Positions 23,807 to 39,051 of a stretch of 64,000 nucleotides of DNA are shown piece by piece. The position numbers were made by a program, and so were the translations under genes. Position 1 is the first letter of the stretch. The number at the start of each line of letters is the position of its first letter. The DNA is from Filobasidium wieringae (lineage: Eukaryota; Basidiomycota; Tremellomycetes; Filobasidiales; Filobasidiaceae). The notes beneath the pieces are model-generated. The model did no database searches, was not told the DNA's origin, and saw only the letters and a program-made list of their open reading frames with translations. Location: NCBI GenBank assembly GCA_001600055.1, contig BCIV01000001.1, positions 675,774 to 739,773 on the forward strand, given 5' to 3'.

Positions 23807-25664
23807 CTATCGTCTGAAGAAGGTGACAACGTCCTCGTCCTCTAGGACGTGGCTATTTAGGTGAAATGAAACACGATACGTTAGTCGGTACACCCGTCTC
23901 GTCGAAGGGGGACGAATACTCACTCCAACCCGACCTTTTGCCCCGGATGCCGCACAGAAGTTCCCCAAACCTGAGCATGCTTGAAATCGTCCCTAATAGT
24001 AGAATGAATGGCACTGCGTTGAAGGTAGACTATCAGTATCTCAAAGTTGAACAAAAGGCCATGAATGCGCTCACTCGGCAAAGTTTCCTACGGTAGATTT
24101 CCCAGTTCGCAAGACGACCGGCTCCGTGTAATCGGGTTGCTTTCCCTTTGGTTTCGTGTAACTGGTAAAGTAGTATAGACCTTTAGCATACCTATCCTTC
24201 CAACCGTGTCGATCGTTACGACTCACACTCGGACGAGGGCCAACTTCTTCCACATCTCTTCCAACAGGTCATCGATTCCCAACCACAATTTGGAACTGAT
24301 AGGGACCGAGTCGGGGATCTTGTAGAGTAATTCCAATTCTACAAGTCACTTTCTCGTTAGCACGCAACGTTACTGGATAAGATAGCCAAAGCAAAGACGT
24401 ACCTTCTATCACCGTAGCATCGATCTTGTTGAGTACGAAAATACAAGGCATGTACACTCTGCGGTCAGCGTCAATAACGATCAGCCTCCTTTTCTTTCCG
24501 GTCATCAGAGGCGGAACATGCTTACCGGTTTCCTTCGAGCACATCAATGATCTGTTCGATAGTACAGTCTGGCTCGTGGATGGAGATGGTAGCACTGTTC
24601 ATCCTGTATTCCGAACAGACCGCTCTGATTTCGTCCTGATCGACTTTGGTCAGGGGTACCGTGTGGGTTACGGAAAGCTAGAGAACCAAGTAAGATCAGA
24701 ATTCCTTGGGCGTAAGAAGGAAACCCAGGACAAGAGAGACTCACTCCTCCTCGTTCCCTCTGCTTGATGGTGATGTTAGGTCGTTTCTGGTTCAACCTGA
24801 TTCCGACTCCCTCCAACTCGTTCATCAACACCTTCATGTGACCTAGGGGTTTCGTCACGTCCAAGACGATGAAGATGAGGTTACATGTTCGGGCGACTAC
24901 AATGATATCGAGAATCAGAAAACCCTTCTCGATCTAAGACAGCGAAATTCGACTAACCAGCAATGACCTGTCTACCACGACCTTTACCGTCCTTGGCACC
25001 CTCAATAATTCCAGCTAAGTAGAATTACGAATGATTCAGAATCGTAACCAGCATTTCCCAATCACTCCGATATGAAACTCACGCAAATCCAGAATCTGGA
25101 TAGCCGCTCCGTTCATCTTCAAACTACCAGGTACGGTAGTAAGGGTCGTGAATTCGTATGCTGCTGCTTCGGATTCGGTTCCACTGGTGAGAGATAGTGA
25201 AGAGATCAGCAGATGCAAGGATCGTTGAGGAGACAAGCGGAATGATACTTACGTGAGTTTAGACCTGAATTACAGGGCAAGTCGATTGTCAACTTCCGGC
25301 CCTTGCATTCACCGCTCATTGCTTCACCCCGGGGGACTCACATCAGAGTACTCTTTCCGACCGAAGGAAATCCGACGAAACCAACACTAGCCACACCCGT
25401 CTTGGCTACATCGAAACCTAAGCCTGGTCCAGATCCTCCAGAAGACTTGGGCTCGATCAATTCTCTTCGAAGTTTAGCGAGCTTGGCTGTTTGAGAGCAA
25501 CAAGGAAACGTCCCGAATGTTATTCGAATGCCTATTGAGATGAAATATCTTTCGAAGTGTTACGAACCTTTAAGTTGTCCCAAATGATAAGAAGTGGCCT
25601 TGTTCTTCTGAGTCTTGGCCATTTCATCTTGAATGGCACTGATCTTGGCCACAGTAGTCGACAT
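23807..25664 (-). CDS. RBG1: Developmentally regulated GTP-binding protein DRG1/Rbg1
   Basis: This is an OBG/DRG-class GTPase that associates with translating ribosomes together with a Tma46/DFRP1 partner. Exon 1 begins [19 protein letters not shown] at 25664. Visible motifs: [15 protein letters not shown] (G1), [12 protein letters not shown] (G2), ILDLRE then [18 protein letters not shown] (G3 region), [12 protein letters not shown] (G4, NKxD), a lysine-rich TGS-type tail with [33 protein letters not shown] and the invariant end [14 protein letters not shown]. The gene is broken into about eight exons by 50-80-base introns, which hides it in simple six-frame views. Its length and motif order match the normal family of about 370 residues. 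Upstream DNA (25665 onward) is its promoter. Confidence 0.94.
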
Positions 25665-26241
25665 GGTTTATAAAGTTTCTGCTTTTTTCCGCGGGGCTAT
25701 TTGAATGGGGTGCGTTTCGCTGGGAAGTGTCTGAATTGTCAACTCAGCGAAGACAATGTATGTGATGTATGAGCACGTTTGGTGAGGATAGCAATGGAAG
25801 TGAACCTGGTGACTTCGTCATAATCAGATCTCCAGAAAAAGCCCAAGCTCGATTGTTAGCCTGACATTACATGCGTGAGGGCTGATGATCGCTGATCGAT
25901 AATTGTCAGGCTCGCGATGGACTACTGAAGCTACTGATGCGGTCTTAGGCAACGGCAAATCCTCTGTCATCCTGATGTCGACGCCCATGTTAGTAGTGTG
26001 GCCGAGTTCATCTACCATGGTAATTACGTTGAGAGAAGTCGAGCACTACTGTGAATCAGACTTGAAAGGAGGGATGGATGAGTGCACGTCGATAACAGGT
26101 GATAACGCATCAAGAAATGCATGAGCTGATCAGAAGCTGTGCTACAAACATCGGCCTGAATCTGAGCTCCCATCCCTCCAGGCCTCCAGCATATCATAGA
26201 AACTACTTGTCGGCATTTGGCATCTATAGCTCCAGAATCCG
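25665..26241. other. Intergenic: DRG1 promoter / upstream of small membrane-protein gene
   Basis: About 580 bases separate the divergent DRG1 start and the next plus-strand gene. Open frames on the minus strand through 26024-26404 look like chance. No domain or RNA gene is recognised; I read it as a shared divergent promoter. Confidence 0.45.
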
Positions 26242-26802
26242 ATGACGAACTTTTTGGGGCTATATGCATTTGCTTCACTATACTTTGTCGCTGCGTACTT
26301 TCTCGGCATTCCCTTCCCTTCCCCCCTGTCGCTACTCTGCTCGGCCTTGTGATCAGCCAATTTCTGCTCTCAATCAACAGCAATGCTCTGGCTCGCCTTC
26401 TCACCGCTTACGGATCAGGTCTCGCAGAATCGCCGACAGGAAACCTGTCACACCTCTCAGGCATCGAGAAGACTCAGTGGCTGTTGTTGACGATCATTGC
26501 AATCGGAACGGAAGCACTGGTGATCGGTGTAGCGGCCAACGGAGCTGCCCCAATCGAGACCATCAATATCTGGGTCATATCGATCAGTGCAATGGAATCT
26601 TTCCTTTTGTTCTTCTACCTGATGTGTGAGTTTACGCTGAGGGTTGGCTGTTCTAATGCGAGCCGGAGAGTTGACGACTGTTGCGTTGATCTGCGTTCAA
26701 GTCTTCTCCCCTGGTGCTACTGCTTCTCGTCGAGACACCTCAGAGCCCGTATCGGAAACCTCCGATTCCAAAGCGCCTACACCGAATGACGAACTAGTCT
26801 GA
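26242..26802 (+). CDS. Small multi-pass membrane protein, unknown function
   Basis: The model uses ATG 26242 (MTNFLGLYAFASLYF), exons 26242-26348, 26381-26625 and 26702-26802, and gives 150 residues. Four hydrophobic stretches suggest a multi-pass membrane protein: GLYAFASLYFVAAYFLGIPF, a weaker one around LLCSAFNALARLL, WLLLTIIAIGTEALVIGVAA and INIWVISISAMESFLLFFYL. The tail is hydrophilic, Ser/Thr/Glu-rich, and ends APTPNDELV. The first intron in this model would be only 32 bases, unusually short. Without it the frame is broken between two hydrophobic segments, so the alternatives are an undetected different intron or a frameshift. The second intron has a normal gtgagt donor. I recognise no family and infer no function. 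Confidence 0.5.
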
Positions 26803-27631
26803 CAAGTCCGGATGAAGTCCCGGATGAAGGTTCAACCACCACGATCACCTCGCCTGTTGCTCAATTAACGCACCGTTGTTCTCCTCTATCCAACCGGGAC
26901 CGTAGACTTAATCCTCCATCCTGTACATAGCCGTGTTTCAGTATCCAGTACAATCAACAGCTAGAGATTGCTAGTTGCTTGGCTCTCGCGCCAGAGCTCG
27001 AACGGTAAACGATCGAGGCCGTGCCAGTGCTCAGTTTGGTGATGTTTGGCATCTTAGTCACCGGTTTGAGCAGCCACCGTCTGAACATCAATATAAATCA
27101 ATTAGACGCAGTTGTGAGACGACTGGTCCTAGACGACATCCTTTAGATATGCGTCGTTTCAAGTTCGCGCTTGAAACGCTACGTGATATATGAGACATGG
27201 TTCGAATCGACAGCGATCTCATTCGAGAAAAAAAACACAAGAAGGTAATGCCACCAGAGTGTCTGTCCGTTAGCTAGATGTCATCACTACGAGCTTTTCT
27301 TGTAGGATCTGCCGTGAGAAGGCGAACGATAGGGGATGATAGCTGAAAAGCGCAGCTCCTGGTTTCTGATTTGCTACCGCTGCGCTACTCATGTTTGGCC
27401 ATCTGACCTTGGAAGCGACGGGATCTAAGCAGGTGACCAGATGACAACTTTGGCTGTCACTTGACCAATTCGCTGATCATTCGAGTTTATATATCAGCGA
27501 CCGATAACCATGATCTCGAGTCTATCACTCTACTGCAACTCGCATCCTCATCGAGTCCTCACGGGCAAACACAGTCACTCCAACAAGAACAAACGCTTCA
27601 CGCAACAACCTCAAACACATTGAATCGAAAC
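26803..27631. other. Intergenic, no gene seen
   Basis: About 830 bases between two small plus-strand genes show only short random-looking frames, with no conserved motif and no tRNA-like fold noticed. Bases 27480-27630 probably form the 5' leader of the next gene. Confidence 0.5.
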
Positions 27632-28270
27632 ATGTCCATGTCAGATACCGCCGGACTTAGTATCTCTCCTGCCGAGTACGCCAACCTGAATGACTTTTAC
27701 GGCCATGGTTTGCACATGTACTCACAGCCAATCTAATCTGACGTGATGTGACAGCTCGACCTCTTCCCTCGACATTAACGACGCCATCTTCTGTGAACAC
27801 GGCAAGGAAGTCTGCCCGAATTGTACCTTCGATGCTAGGGAAGGTACGTCTTCCTGTTCCTCCTTTACCTCACAAATCTCATCTGATCGTCTGATAACAC
27901 CCTACCAATATAGAAAACGATGCCTTTTTCGGCGTATGTCCCCCTTCCTTACCCGCGCTGGACCTTTTCTAGTCTGACCATTCTGCATATAACAGCTCGA
28001 CCCGGTAGACCGTCGACCCCTCCAACTCCCCGCTTACGTCAAGAACGCAAAGGACGGTTCCATCCAATGTAAGAAACATTCTAGCACATCTTGCAGTACC
28101 TGCTTCGGTTGGAAGAAACAGTTGGTCAAGCGTGAGTCTCCTACGCATCGAATGAGGTTGATCCGAACGAGACTGACATGGTTTGAGCTTGCATTGTGAT
28201 AGTTCATAAAGATTCGGCGAGGAAGATCAAGGATGCGGCTAAACAGCCGACTTCGATCTTGCACCAGTAG
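27632..28270 (+). CDS. Small cysteine-motif protein, conserved-looking, unknown function
   Basis: Five exons (27632-27717, 27755-27843, 27914-27933, 27996-28131, 28203-28270) give 132 residues. Features in order: an N-terminus MSMSDTAGLSISPAEYANL, the Cys/His motif FCEHGKEVCPNCTFDAR, then EENDAFFGLDPVDRRPLQ, and a second motif CKKHSSTSCSTCFGWKKQL before a basic tail ending SILHQ. The two Cys/His clusters (C-x-H-x4-C-x2-C and C-x2-H-x5-C-x2-C) look like a pair of zinc-binding half-sites. I recall uncharacterised fungal proteins with the same CEHG...C..C...REENDAFFGFDP pattern, so it is probably a conserved fungal gene, but I know no function. One exon is only 20 bases. Confidence 0.75.
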
Positions 28271-29289
28271 AGTGAGATGATCCGTCGTATCGACCCTTGC
28301 TCGCACTTGCTTGTGCGCGGATATTCAGCACGCGGCACAGAGCAGAACGGGAACAAGAGGCGTACGAAGAAGAGGACGGAAGACAGTCGTGATGACAACA
28401 CGGGGTTGAAGACTAACGGGTTTCGATGATGTACAAATGTAAAACAAAAGTAAAAGTTAACGAAGATCGATTCGGTGTGATGTATGCATGTATGTACGTT
28501 TTATCTATTATCGAGCAAATGAAATATCCAGAATGAAAGCTTCCTATCAATCTCGAGCTCGATGTCTCCGAAGTCCATAGTAACCTGAACGTCGTTCATC
28601 AAATCCATCTCGCAGGTTCTGCCTCTTCCTGGAGAGTCACCAGGGGAGACAATTCAACATCGAAGCGAAAAGTCAGGATAAGGATAAGTGGGTAGATCGA
28701 TATGATGGCATGATGGGATGTGAGTACAACAAACCGACAACTTCTCTCATCTGTCAATTCATTACAAACGGTACTACTTCAAGCGAATCTGAGGGTGATA
28801 TCCGTAATACCGAAAAGAAAGCCATTAGGCGTCTTTCACAGCCCGGTGCACGACCTGCGGAACGTGAGTTTACAGTACGAACGTCAGCCAGAAAGCCATG
28901 TCTCAAGGGGATATTATAGATTGAGTCCCTGGGCGACGATCAACGATTGCTGCTAAATTCCAAGGTGATGTATTGAAGCCCTCCAAAAGGGAAACGTCGG
29001 AGAGTTTCAAAAATTGCGAAAATGATACATTCCGGGGTTATCTGAATGGAAATAACTCATTCCGTTGAATCCTACTCGTGATACACGCTAGCCTTCTAGT
29101 GGACGGAGGCGATGACGATGATGATTCCGCCAAAGTCTGCTACCTGGGGAGGGAACTCGCCCAAACCATCGGGATCTGACCTGAACAGTTTCATTTCATT
29201 TTTACATTTCGGTTGATGTGAGCATGCGATACAAGAACCAAGAAACCAATCGTACACGTGGATGCAGGCCTGAACGAGCTCGTTCCCCT
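28271..29289. other. Intergenic / 3' flank of acyl-CoA oxidase
   Basis: About 1 kb between two convergent stops. On the minus strand, 28571-28640 could encode a short Arg-rich piece (DGFDERRSGYYGLRRHRARD) after an AG acceptor, but I cannot find a convincing start or upstream exon. I therefore do not call a gene. Other frames look random. Confidence 0.4.
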
Positions 29290-32056
29290 TTACAGTTTCC
29301 CCTTGAGATTCATGGGAGGTGCTTGCATGAGGGGTTTGATCACGCTGTCAAAGTATTTGTGAGGCGCAGGAGGGTTTGCCCGTCGCACGGTGTCGAAATA
29401 GGCGTTGTAGACGTCTCCGTCCTGTCAATCGATGGATCAGAACGCTGTGCTTGTAGAAGCGATCGAAGAGGAAACTTACATATCGTCCAAGAGGACTGTT
29501 CAAAAGGTGATCGGTCCAGTAGAAAGCATCCGTCAGAGGGATTGCCACTTTTCGCATCTCGAGACATAGATCGTTGATCTGAAGAAAACGACTTGATTCA
29601 GCATGGAACTAGACCCTTTGTGGGAGCGGTTTCCGAACTTACCTGAGTCTGGATCTTTGCGAAGTGCTGCTTGTTAAAGTATCCCGCTATAAGAGACCAA
29701 GATGTCAGCGTCAACCTAGACGGAGACAAGATGACAGCAACTCACAACTGAGGAACTGAGCTGCCTCGAGCTCGACCTGCCACAGACCATAAAGACGGCA
29801 GACTCGTTCCAGTACCTTTCGTTCAGGTCCCTCTGGCATGTTCTTCAGGGCGACGATGAAGTTTTTGTAGAGCTATCGAATATGGATCTAACCGTCAGAC
29901 AGAGTCCAATCAATCCAGCCGACCAGGCCACAAGCGACATACCCAAGTGATCGAATGTAATCTCCCCGCGACGAACCTCAAGTTAGAGCAACTCTCCAAC
30001 GCCTGTTCCTTGTTCTGACCCTTCTTGATGAACGCGCTGTACTCGGTGTAAGAATCCTCGACCGCCTCGCTCGTGACCTTTTCGAATCCCTTTTCGATAT
30101 CGCTCAGGCTGAGGGAATCGTCCGACTGGCCATTCGACTTGGCGGTTTTGAGGTAAGAAACACCGGCGGGGACTTCTCGGTCCTTCTTGACGTCCTCGAG
30201 GTAGGAAACGAGAGCTCTTCCGGATTGGAGCATGAGGACGGTGTTGTCACCTGTAAACGGAAGAGACCTTCAGTTTTTGTCATAAACAGGCGTGAGGTCT
30301 AGATGTGACGTACCTTCCCAAGTGCACTGGATAGCAAAGTCGGAAATCAACTGAGGGAAAGTCGAATACCTATCGAAAGAGGCTCCATCAGTCATTTCGC
30401 CAACCGCCAACCGCACCGATCACGAGCTCAGTCACTCACGCCGAGTATCCATGACCCCCACAAGTCTGTCTACACTTCTCGAGCATATCCAAACACGCCC
30501 AAGTACTAAACGCCTTCAATCCAGCACTCATCACGTGAAGCTCTTTGATCTCTGCTGCGTGTTTCTTGGGGTCCAGCTCGGAAGGACCTAGATGGGCTCG
30601 GGATTCCATGACGTCCTCGTATTTCTTCTGTAGCGTCAGACTGGCGAATCCGATGGCGATCGATTGAGCGAGGAGAGGCATGAGACGTCTTTGATGGATG
30701 GGGTAATCGAGAATTTGGGTCTCCACGTCGTTCCCTCCTGAACTGAATTGTCTTCGTACGATACCGTACCGGATGGCGATGGTCAATCCTTTCTTGGAGA
30801 TGACGGCGGAATCGGTGACCATTCCTACTCTTCCACTGATCAGGGCTCCGTAAGCCATCTGAGGGGCAGCGGTATCCACCACCTTTCCTTCCTTGGATAC
30901 TTGACTGTACTTCATCATCATGTATTCCCTGGGGATACGGACGTAAGAGAACTGGAGGTATCCATTATCAACCCCATCCCTTCCCATCTTCTTTCCGATA
31001 TCCCCGATGAGGATTCCTGGTTTAGTCTTGAACGTCTCTGGGTCTCGGATAGGAACGATGAACGTCTTGGTCCCGTATCTCTTCCCATCCACGATGAGCT
31101 GAGCAAAGACGGAACAGTGAGTGGCACTGGAAGCCGCTCCTCCGATCCACCACTTGGTCGCTCCGAGATGAGGAGTATGGATGATGAATTCGTCCGTCTT
31201 CTTGTCCAACGTGGCGGTAGTCAAGAGTCCGGCGACGTTGGAACCGTGCTCCAATTCGGTCATTCCGAAACAACCAATGATACGCTCGGGCATTTGAAGA
31301 ACACCTTTATTGACCCAGTATTCTGATGTGCGTGGAAAGGACAAAGGGAAAGTCAGGATGAGATGCTTTACTGTTTCAGGTAAGAGGGTTTGACTAACCC
31401 CATTGCTCTGGTGTAGCTCCGTTTCTGATCGCACCGAGGAACAGACCAACGGAAACCCCGAACCTAGTTTGGAATCCTGCGTCCGAGTTCCCTACGACCT
31501 ATTCCGCAAGTACTTATCAGTTTCCTTGAACTTACCAGCTCGGCGGTCTTTCCAACAGTGACACTCACCTGACACCGCCTAGCAAAAGTCTTGGCATCAT
31601 CCGTCTTCAGGTAATGACTCATCTCGGCAATCTTCTGCATGGTCCTCTCCCTCAACTCGTCCTTGGTGAGATCATGAACGTCTTTCAACTGCATGACGGG
31701 ATCGCGCGAGATTTCGAGCATGAATCGTTCTTTCATTGCCAAGTTCTCTTCCGAGCCATGAAGGATCGCTCCGAGCTAGAGTAGACCAAGTGAGGTGGTC
31801 AGGATCGAGGGAGATCGAGAAGGGGGGGATATAAGCGGGGGCTTACTTTACGGATATCGAATGGGATGTCCACTCGTTCCTATCAGGTAGAATATCGTGT
31901 GGGTGTTAGTGTGAGAGCTAGATACTGTCAAGGAAACGTTTGCGACGACTCACCTTTGCCATAGTCTCCATCTAGGATGAGATCGAGTATTTTGTCAGTA
32001 CAAACCGATCGGCGGGGATTGCGTCTAGATGTACTTACGGGAGTTGGGTTTGTCAT
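29290..32056 (-). CDS. POX1: Acyl-CoA oxidase (peroxisomal beta-oxidation)
   Basis: This flavoenzyme performs the first step of peroxisomal fatty-acid beta-oxidation, passing electrons to O2. The first three coding exons are tiny: 32056-32039 (18 bases, MTNPTP), 31971-31954 (18, METMAK) and 31879-31847 (33, ERVDIPFDIRK); exon 4 follows with LGAILHGSEENLAMKERF. Conserved core: IIGCFGMTELEHGSNV (FAD/substrate region), TPHLGATKWWIGGAA, VFAQLIVDGKRYGTKTFIVP, IGKKMGRDGVDNGYLQF, YGIVRRQF, DYPIHQRRLMPLLA, KCRQTCGGHGYSA (catalytic region) and TWEGDNTVLMLQSGRAL. The C-terminus reads APPMNLKGKL; GKL is at best a weak variant of the SKL-type peroxisomal signal. The gene is co-oriented with ADE4 upstream. 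Confidence 0.95.
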
Positions 32057-32447
32057 CTTTGGTTGCGGTGTTGAAGGTTGTTCAGAGATTGCCAGTAGAT
32101 GGTAGATGGTAGCTAGTATGTGGTATACAATTCGCCTCACTTTAGTCAACAACCTGGCCGATCGTATATCAAAGGTTCAAGCTGGAGAAGAGGGAAGAGC
32201 GAGGTCGAGGGTCCGGTTATACTGCTACGCGTATCCTAACCGGGGGACCCCGCGTGTACAAACGCACAGAACACACAGGCACAAGCGCTTTCCTCGGCAC
32301 AGGCAATCCTCATTCTCATGCACATCACAACAACCAACACGAGCTGTCCTCTGTCGACACCTTTCTATCATCCTGTCACAAAATACAACATCCATTTCCA
32401 AATCGTATTCCTCATCACCCTCTTCCTAGCCTCACGCAGACACACCA
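32057..32447. promoter_or_regulatory. POX1 promoter and ADE4 3' flank
   Basis: These 391 bases hold the region upstream of POX1 and the end of the ADE4 transcript. No coding exon or clear oleate-type element was recognised. Confidence 0.5.
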
Positions 32448-34561
32448 CTAGGCGTCGAATCGCGAGTTGTGCAATCCGACCTCGTCGTTTGCCGGTAAAT
32501 GTCCACTGACGGGTCCGAGCTTTGGCGAGTGGTTGCCCAGTCCCATGAGCGCATCCGATCCGTCTATGGATGAACAAGTCAGGTCGAATCAGCAACCAAC
32601 ATCAATACGTGATCAGACGGAACCTAAAGCGAGACTCACTCATGGGACCGGAACAACCCATATTCTCCTCCTCTGCCTCTTGTTGCCAAGTCGTCCCCTT
32701 CTTCGCCTTGGCCTTGTCGTTCCTCAACTTCTCCACTCGATTCAGATAAGCATCGTTGATCCCACCCGTGACGTATTCCCCGGTGAAGACGCTACAATCA
32801 AACTGTTTGATGGCGGGGTTGAATTGACGACAAGACTCGACCAAATCCTCGAGGGTTTGGTAGATGACGTGATCCACTCCGATCTGAGCCGCGATTTCCT
32901 CCTCGTTACGTTCGTGAGCGACGAGTTCTTCCCGAGAAGGCATGTCGATTCCGTAGACGTTGGGGTGACGGATGGGGGGTGCACAGGAGGCAAAGATGAC
33001 GGATTTGGCACCGACGTCTTTGGCCATTTGAACAATCTCTTTAGACGTGGTTCCTCGTACGATCGAGTCTAATTAGCATGGAAATACCGATCAGTCTCCA
33101 CCCTTGACCTTGTGTATACCATCGAGTTGTGGCAACTCACCATCTACGAGCAAAACGTTCTTCCCCGCAAACTCCATGGGCATCGCATTCAACTTCCTCC
33201 TGACATTCTTCCTCCTCATAGTCTGACCGGGCATGATGAAAGTCCTCCCGATATACCTATTCTTCACGAACCCTTCCCTATAAGGTACGCCCATGTTCTG
33301 TGCCAATTGCAACGCGGCGACTCGAGAGGTATCAGGAACGGGAATGACCACGTCGATCGTCAACCCCTTCTGCTCCAAAACCCTCTTCGTCTCCCTCGCA
33401 AGAGCGTCCCCCATCGCCATCCTACTCCTGTAAACGCTGATCCCATCGATCGTACTATCCGGTCGAGCGAAATAGACGTATTCAAAGATGTCCGGTGCAA
33501 ACGTCGCCGGTTTCGCCACTTGACGACGAGCCAATCCAGTCCGAGTCACAATGACCGCTTCACCCGGTTGGATGTCTTGCCATTCCGTGAACCCCAAGGC
33601 GTCCGCGACGACGCTCTCGGAAGCCATCAAGTAGTCTTTTCCGGAAGGTTTCGTGGTGCTCTGACGGGAAGCGATACCCATCGGACGGATCCCGTTGGGG
33701 TCCCTGAATCCAATCAGACCGAACCCGGCCAACATTCCCGTACAGGCGTATCCTCCCTTGCAGGCATCCATGAGGTCTCCAATCGCAGTGAAAACATCTT
33801 CCTCGTTGATTCTGAAAAAAGAGTTCAGAAAAACGTATTTTCAGCCCTCCCGAGCTTTGTGCGCAACCCCTCCGCTGCGACTTACCGGAACTTTCCGGTC
33901 TGCTGCAAGTTGTTGGCAAGGACGTTCAAGAACAATTCGGAATCCGAATCAGTGTTGATATGCCTATGAGCATCCGCGTCCAAGAACTGTCTCAATTCAG
34001 AGGTATTGATCAAGTTCCCGTTCTATAGGTAAAGAAGGGGTGATGTCAGCACGAGTTGAGAGCGCGAGGAAAGGTGAAGGGACGAACGTGAGCGAAGACG
34101 ATCCCGTAAGGGCTGTTGACGTAGAAAGGTTGTGCTTCTGACTGAGCGGAAGATCCGGCGGTTGGGTACCTGACTGTGTGTACAAAGGAAAGCGTTAACA
34201 TCGGCCCGAGTGAGGATATCCATATCCAAACATAGACGCCAACTCACCATGTCCAACACCCATCCATCCCTTCAACCCCGCAACGGCTTTACTATCGAAA
34301 ACATCCCTGACCATCCCGTTGGACTTGACCTGGTAGAACCTTCCGCCCGAACCACAGGTGACTACTCCGGCCGCATCTTGTCCTCTATGTTGAAGCAGGG
34401 AAAGTCCTTCGACGCTGTGTACCAGGGAATCGTCCACGAGAAGGTTAGAATGCGGTAGAGATTAGGTGGCTGATCAGACGGACAACGCACATTTCAGTTC
34501 CGGCGAGAGTGCCTTCCGTTGCGGTAGGGTCATGCAGGAGGAGACCTAGGATTCCACACAT
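32448..34561 (-). CDS. ADE4: Amidophosphoribosyltransferase (purine synthesis, step 1)
   Basis: Ade4 makes 5-phosphoribosylamine from PRPP and glutamine, the first committed step of purine synthesis. The protein starts [11 protein letters not shown], so Cys2 is the glutaminase nucleophile after Met removal. Next come [43 protein letters not shown] and [16 protein letters not shown]. The phosphoribosyltransferase half has [59 protein letters not shown] and the PRPP loop [18 protein letters not shown]. Further signatures are [19 protein letters not shown] and [13 protein letters not shown]. The last exon encodes the tail from NGSDALMGL to NSRFDA. Several 50-70-base introns interrupt it. It diverges from the Ca2+ ATPase gene across 633 bases. 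Confidence 0.96.
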
Positions 34562-35194
34562 GTTGACTTTGCGAGTACGTTGTGAGGAAGTATGAGAGTA
34601 CTATTGGTACAGGGAAGAGAGGTATATGGTATTGTATACAACTTTGAAGAGGGGGAGATTGATAGTTATAAACCAGAGTTTGAACTTTTGACGCATGCAA
34701 ACGCCCTTGATTTTGAATCTTTACTTCGGATTTCGGCATCACGGGCGGTTTTTGGGAAAGGTGTCAGGCTCAAAGTGAGATAAGCAGCCGCCGCAGTGCG
34801 TATGTCACGTGAGTGTCACATCGTAAACACAGTGCGAGTGCGAGTAGTCTGTGCACCGCGGATGGAGTATTCCATTCGACTAGAGAACGGTCGGCATTCT
34901 TGTGCCACGTCGCGGCGCGCTTGACCGAAGAGATTTCAATCGACCTTGAACAGATTTACATCGTAAGCAGCTGCAACAGCGACAGAAGACCTCCTGGCTA
35001 TACTCACCTCAGCAGGTCTGGACAACCACAACCAAAAACCTATTCTTGCCCAAACCATCAGTGACAACTTGATTGTTCGTCCACGTCCAGCTGGTCCACT
35101 CGCAAAAAAAGAAACATTCTATCAAGCTACAACAATAATCAACAAATTACAAGCACTCGGATTTCGAGCTTCTATACGATACAGTTGACGAGCA
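34562..35194. promoter_or_regulatory. Divergent promoter region of ADE4 and the Ca2+ ATPase
   Basis: The 633 bases between two divergent start codons contain no coding exon. A TCACGTGA palindrome lies at 34805-34812, roughly 245 bases from ADE4 and 385 bases from the ATPase gene. Confidence 0.55.
34805..34812. promoter_or_regulatory. TCACGTGA palindrome (E-box type)
   Basis: A perfect 8-base palindrome with CACGTG core in a divergent promoter, the third intergenic copy in the window. A bHLH (Cbf1-like) site is plausible; binding is inference. Confidence 0.4.
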
Positions 35195-38684
<3,490 letters not shown>

Positions 38685-39051
38685 AGGATTACCCGACGAC
38701 GCCATGAATTGTGATGACATCTTTAACGACCCGTTGACTTTCTCTTAGCATGGAGGACTGGATTGCCATTCGATAGTTCTCTCCTCATTAACGTTTTTAG
38801 ATGAATCGCATTTGTTGACTGGATCTCAAGCATGCCGCATCATATCGTTTTTAGTACCAGTATAGCGCTCTATCACTGAGTCAAGCGAGTTCACGATTCA
38901 TAGTTTCACATCGTTCTGTGATATCGATAGATCCTTGGTCAACAGCCGGTAGCGATATTTGCATCCGATCCCGCTGAGCGGTCAAGTAGGGGTTAGCGTG
39001 GTACAAGTGGCCAACTTCTGTTCGATGTCAACTTGAACTCTCTCTGGGCCA
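38685..39051. other. Intergenic between Ca2+-ATPase and SET-domain gene
   Basis: About 370 bases, co-oriented genes on both sides. I looked here for an upstream chromodomain exon of the SET gene and saw none; it is read as terminator and promoter sequence. Confidence 0.45.

Noticed and set aside
26024..26404. 126-codon minus-strand frame overlapping the small membrane-protein gene
   Set aside because: Arg/Ser/Cys-rich antisense frame; the plus strand has hydrophobic helices and sensible splice sites instead.
28571..28960. Possible small minus-strand gene ending in an Arg-rich exon
   Set aside because: An AG acceptor and a plausible tail exist, but no start codon or upstream exon joins in frame; not called.
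33112..33969. 285-codon plus-strand open frame over ADE4
   Set aside because: Antisense shadow of the phosphoribosyltransferase exon.
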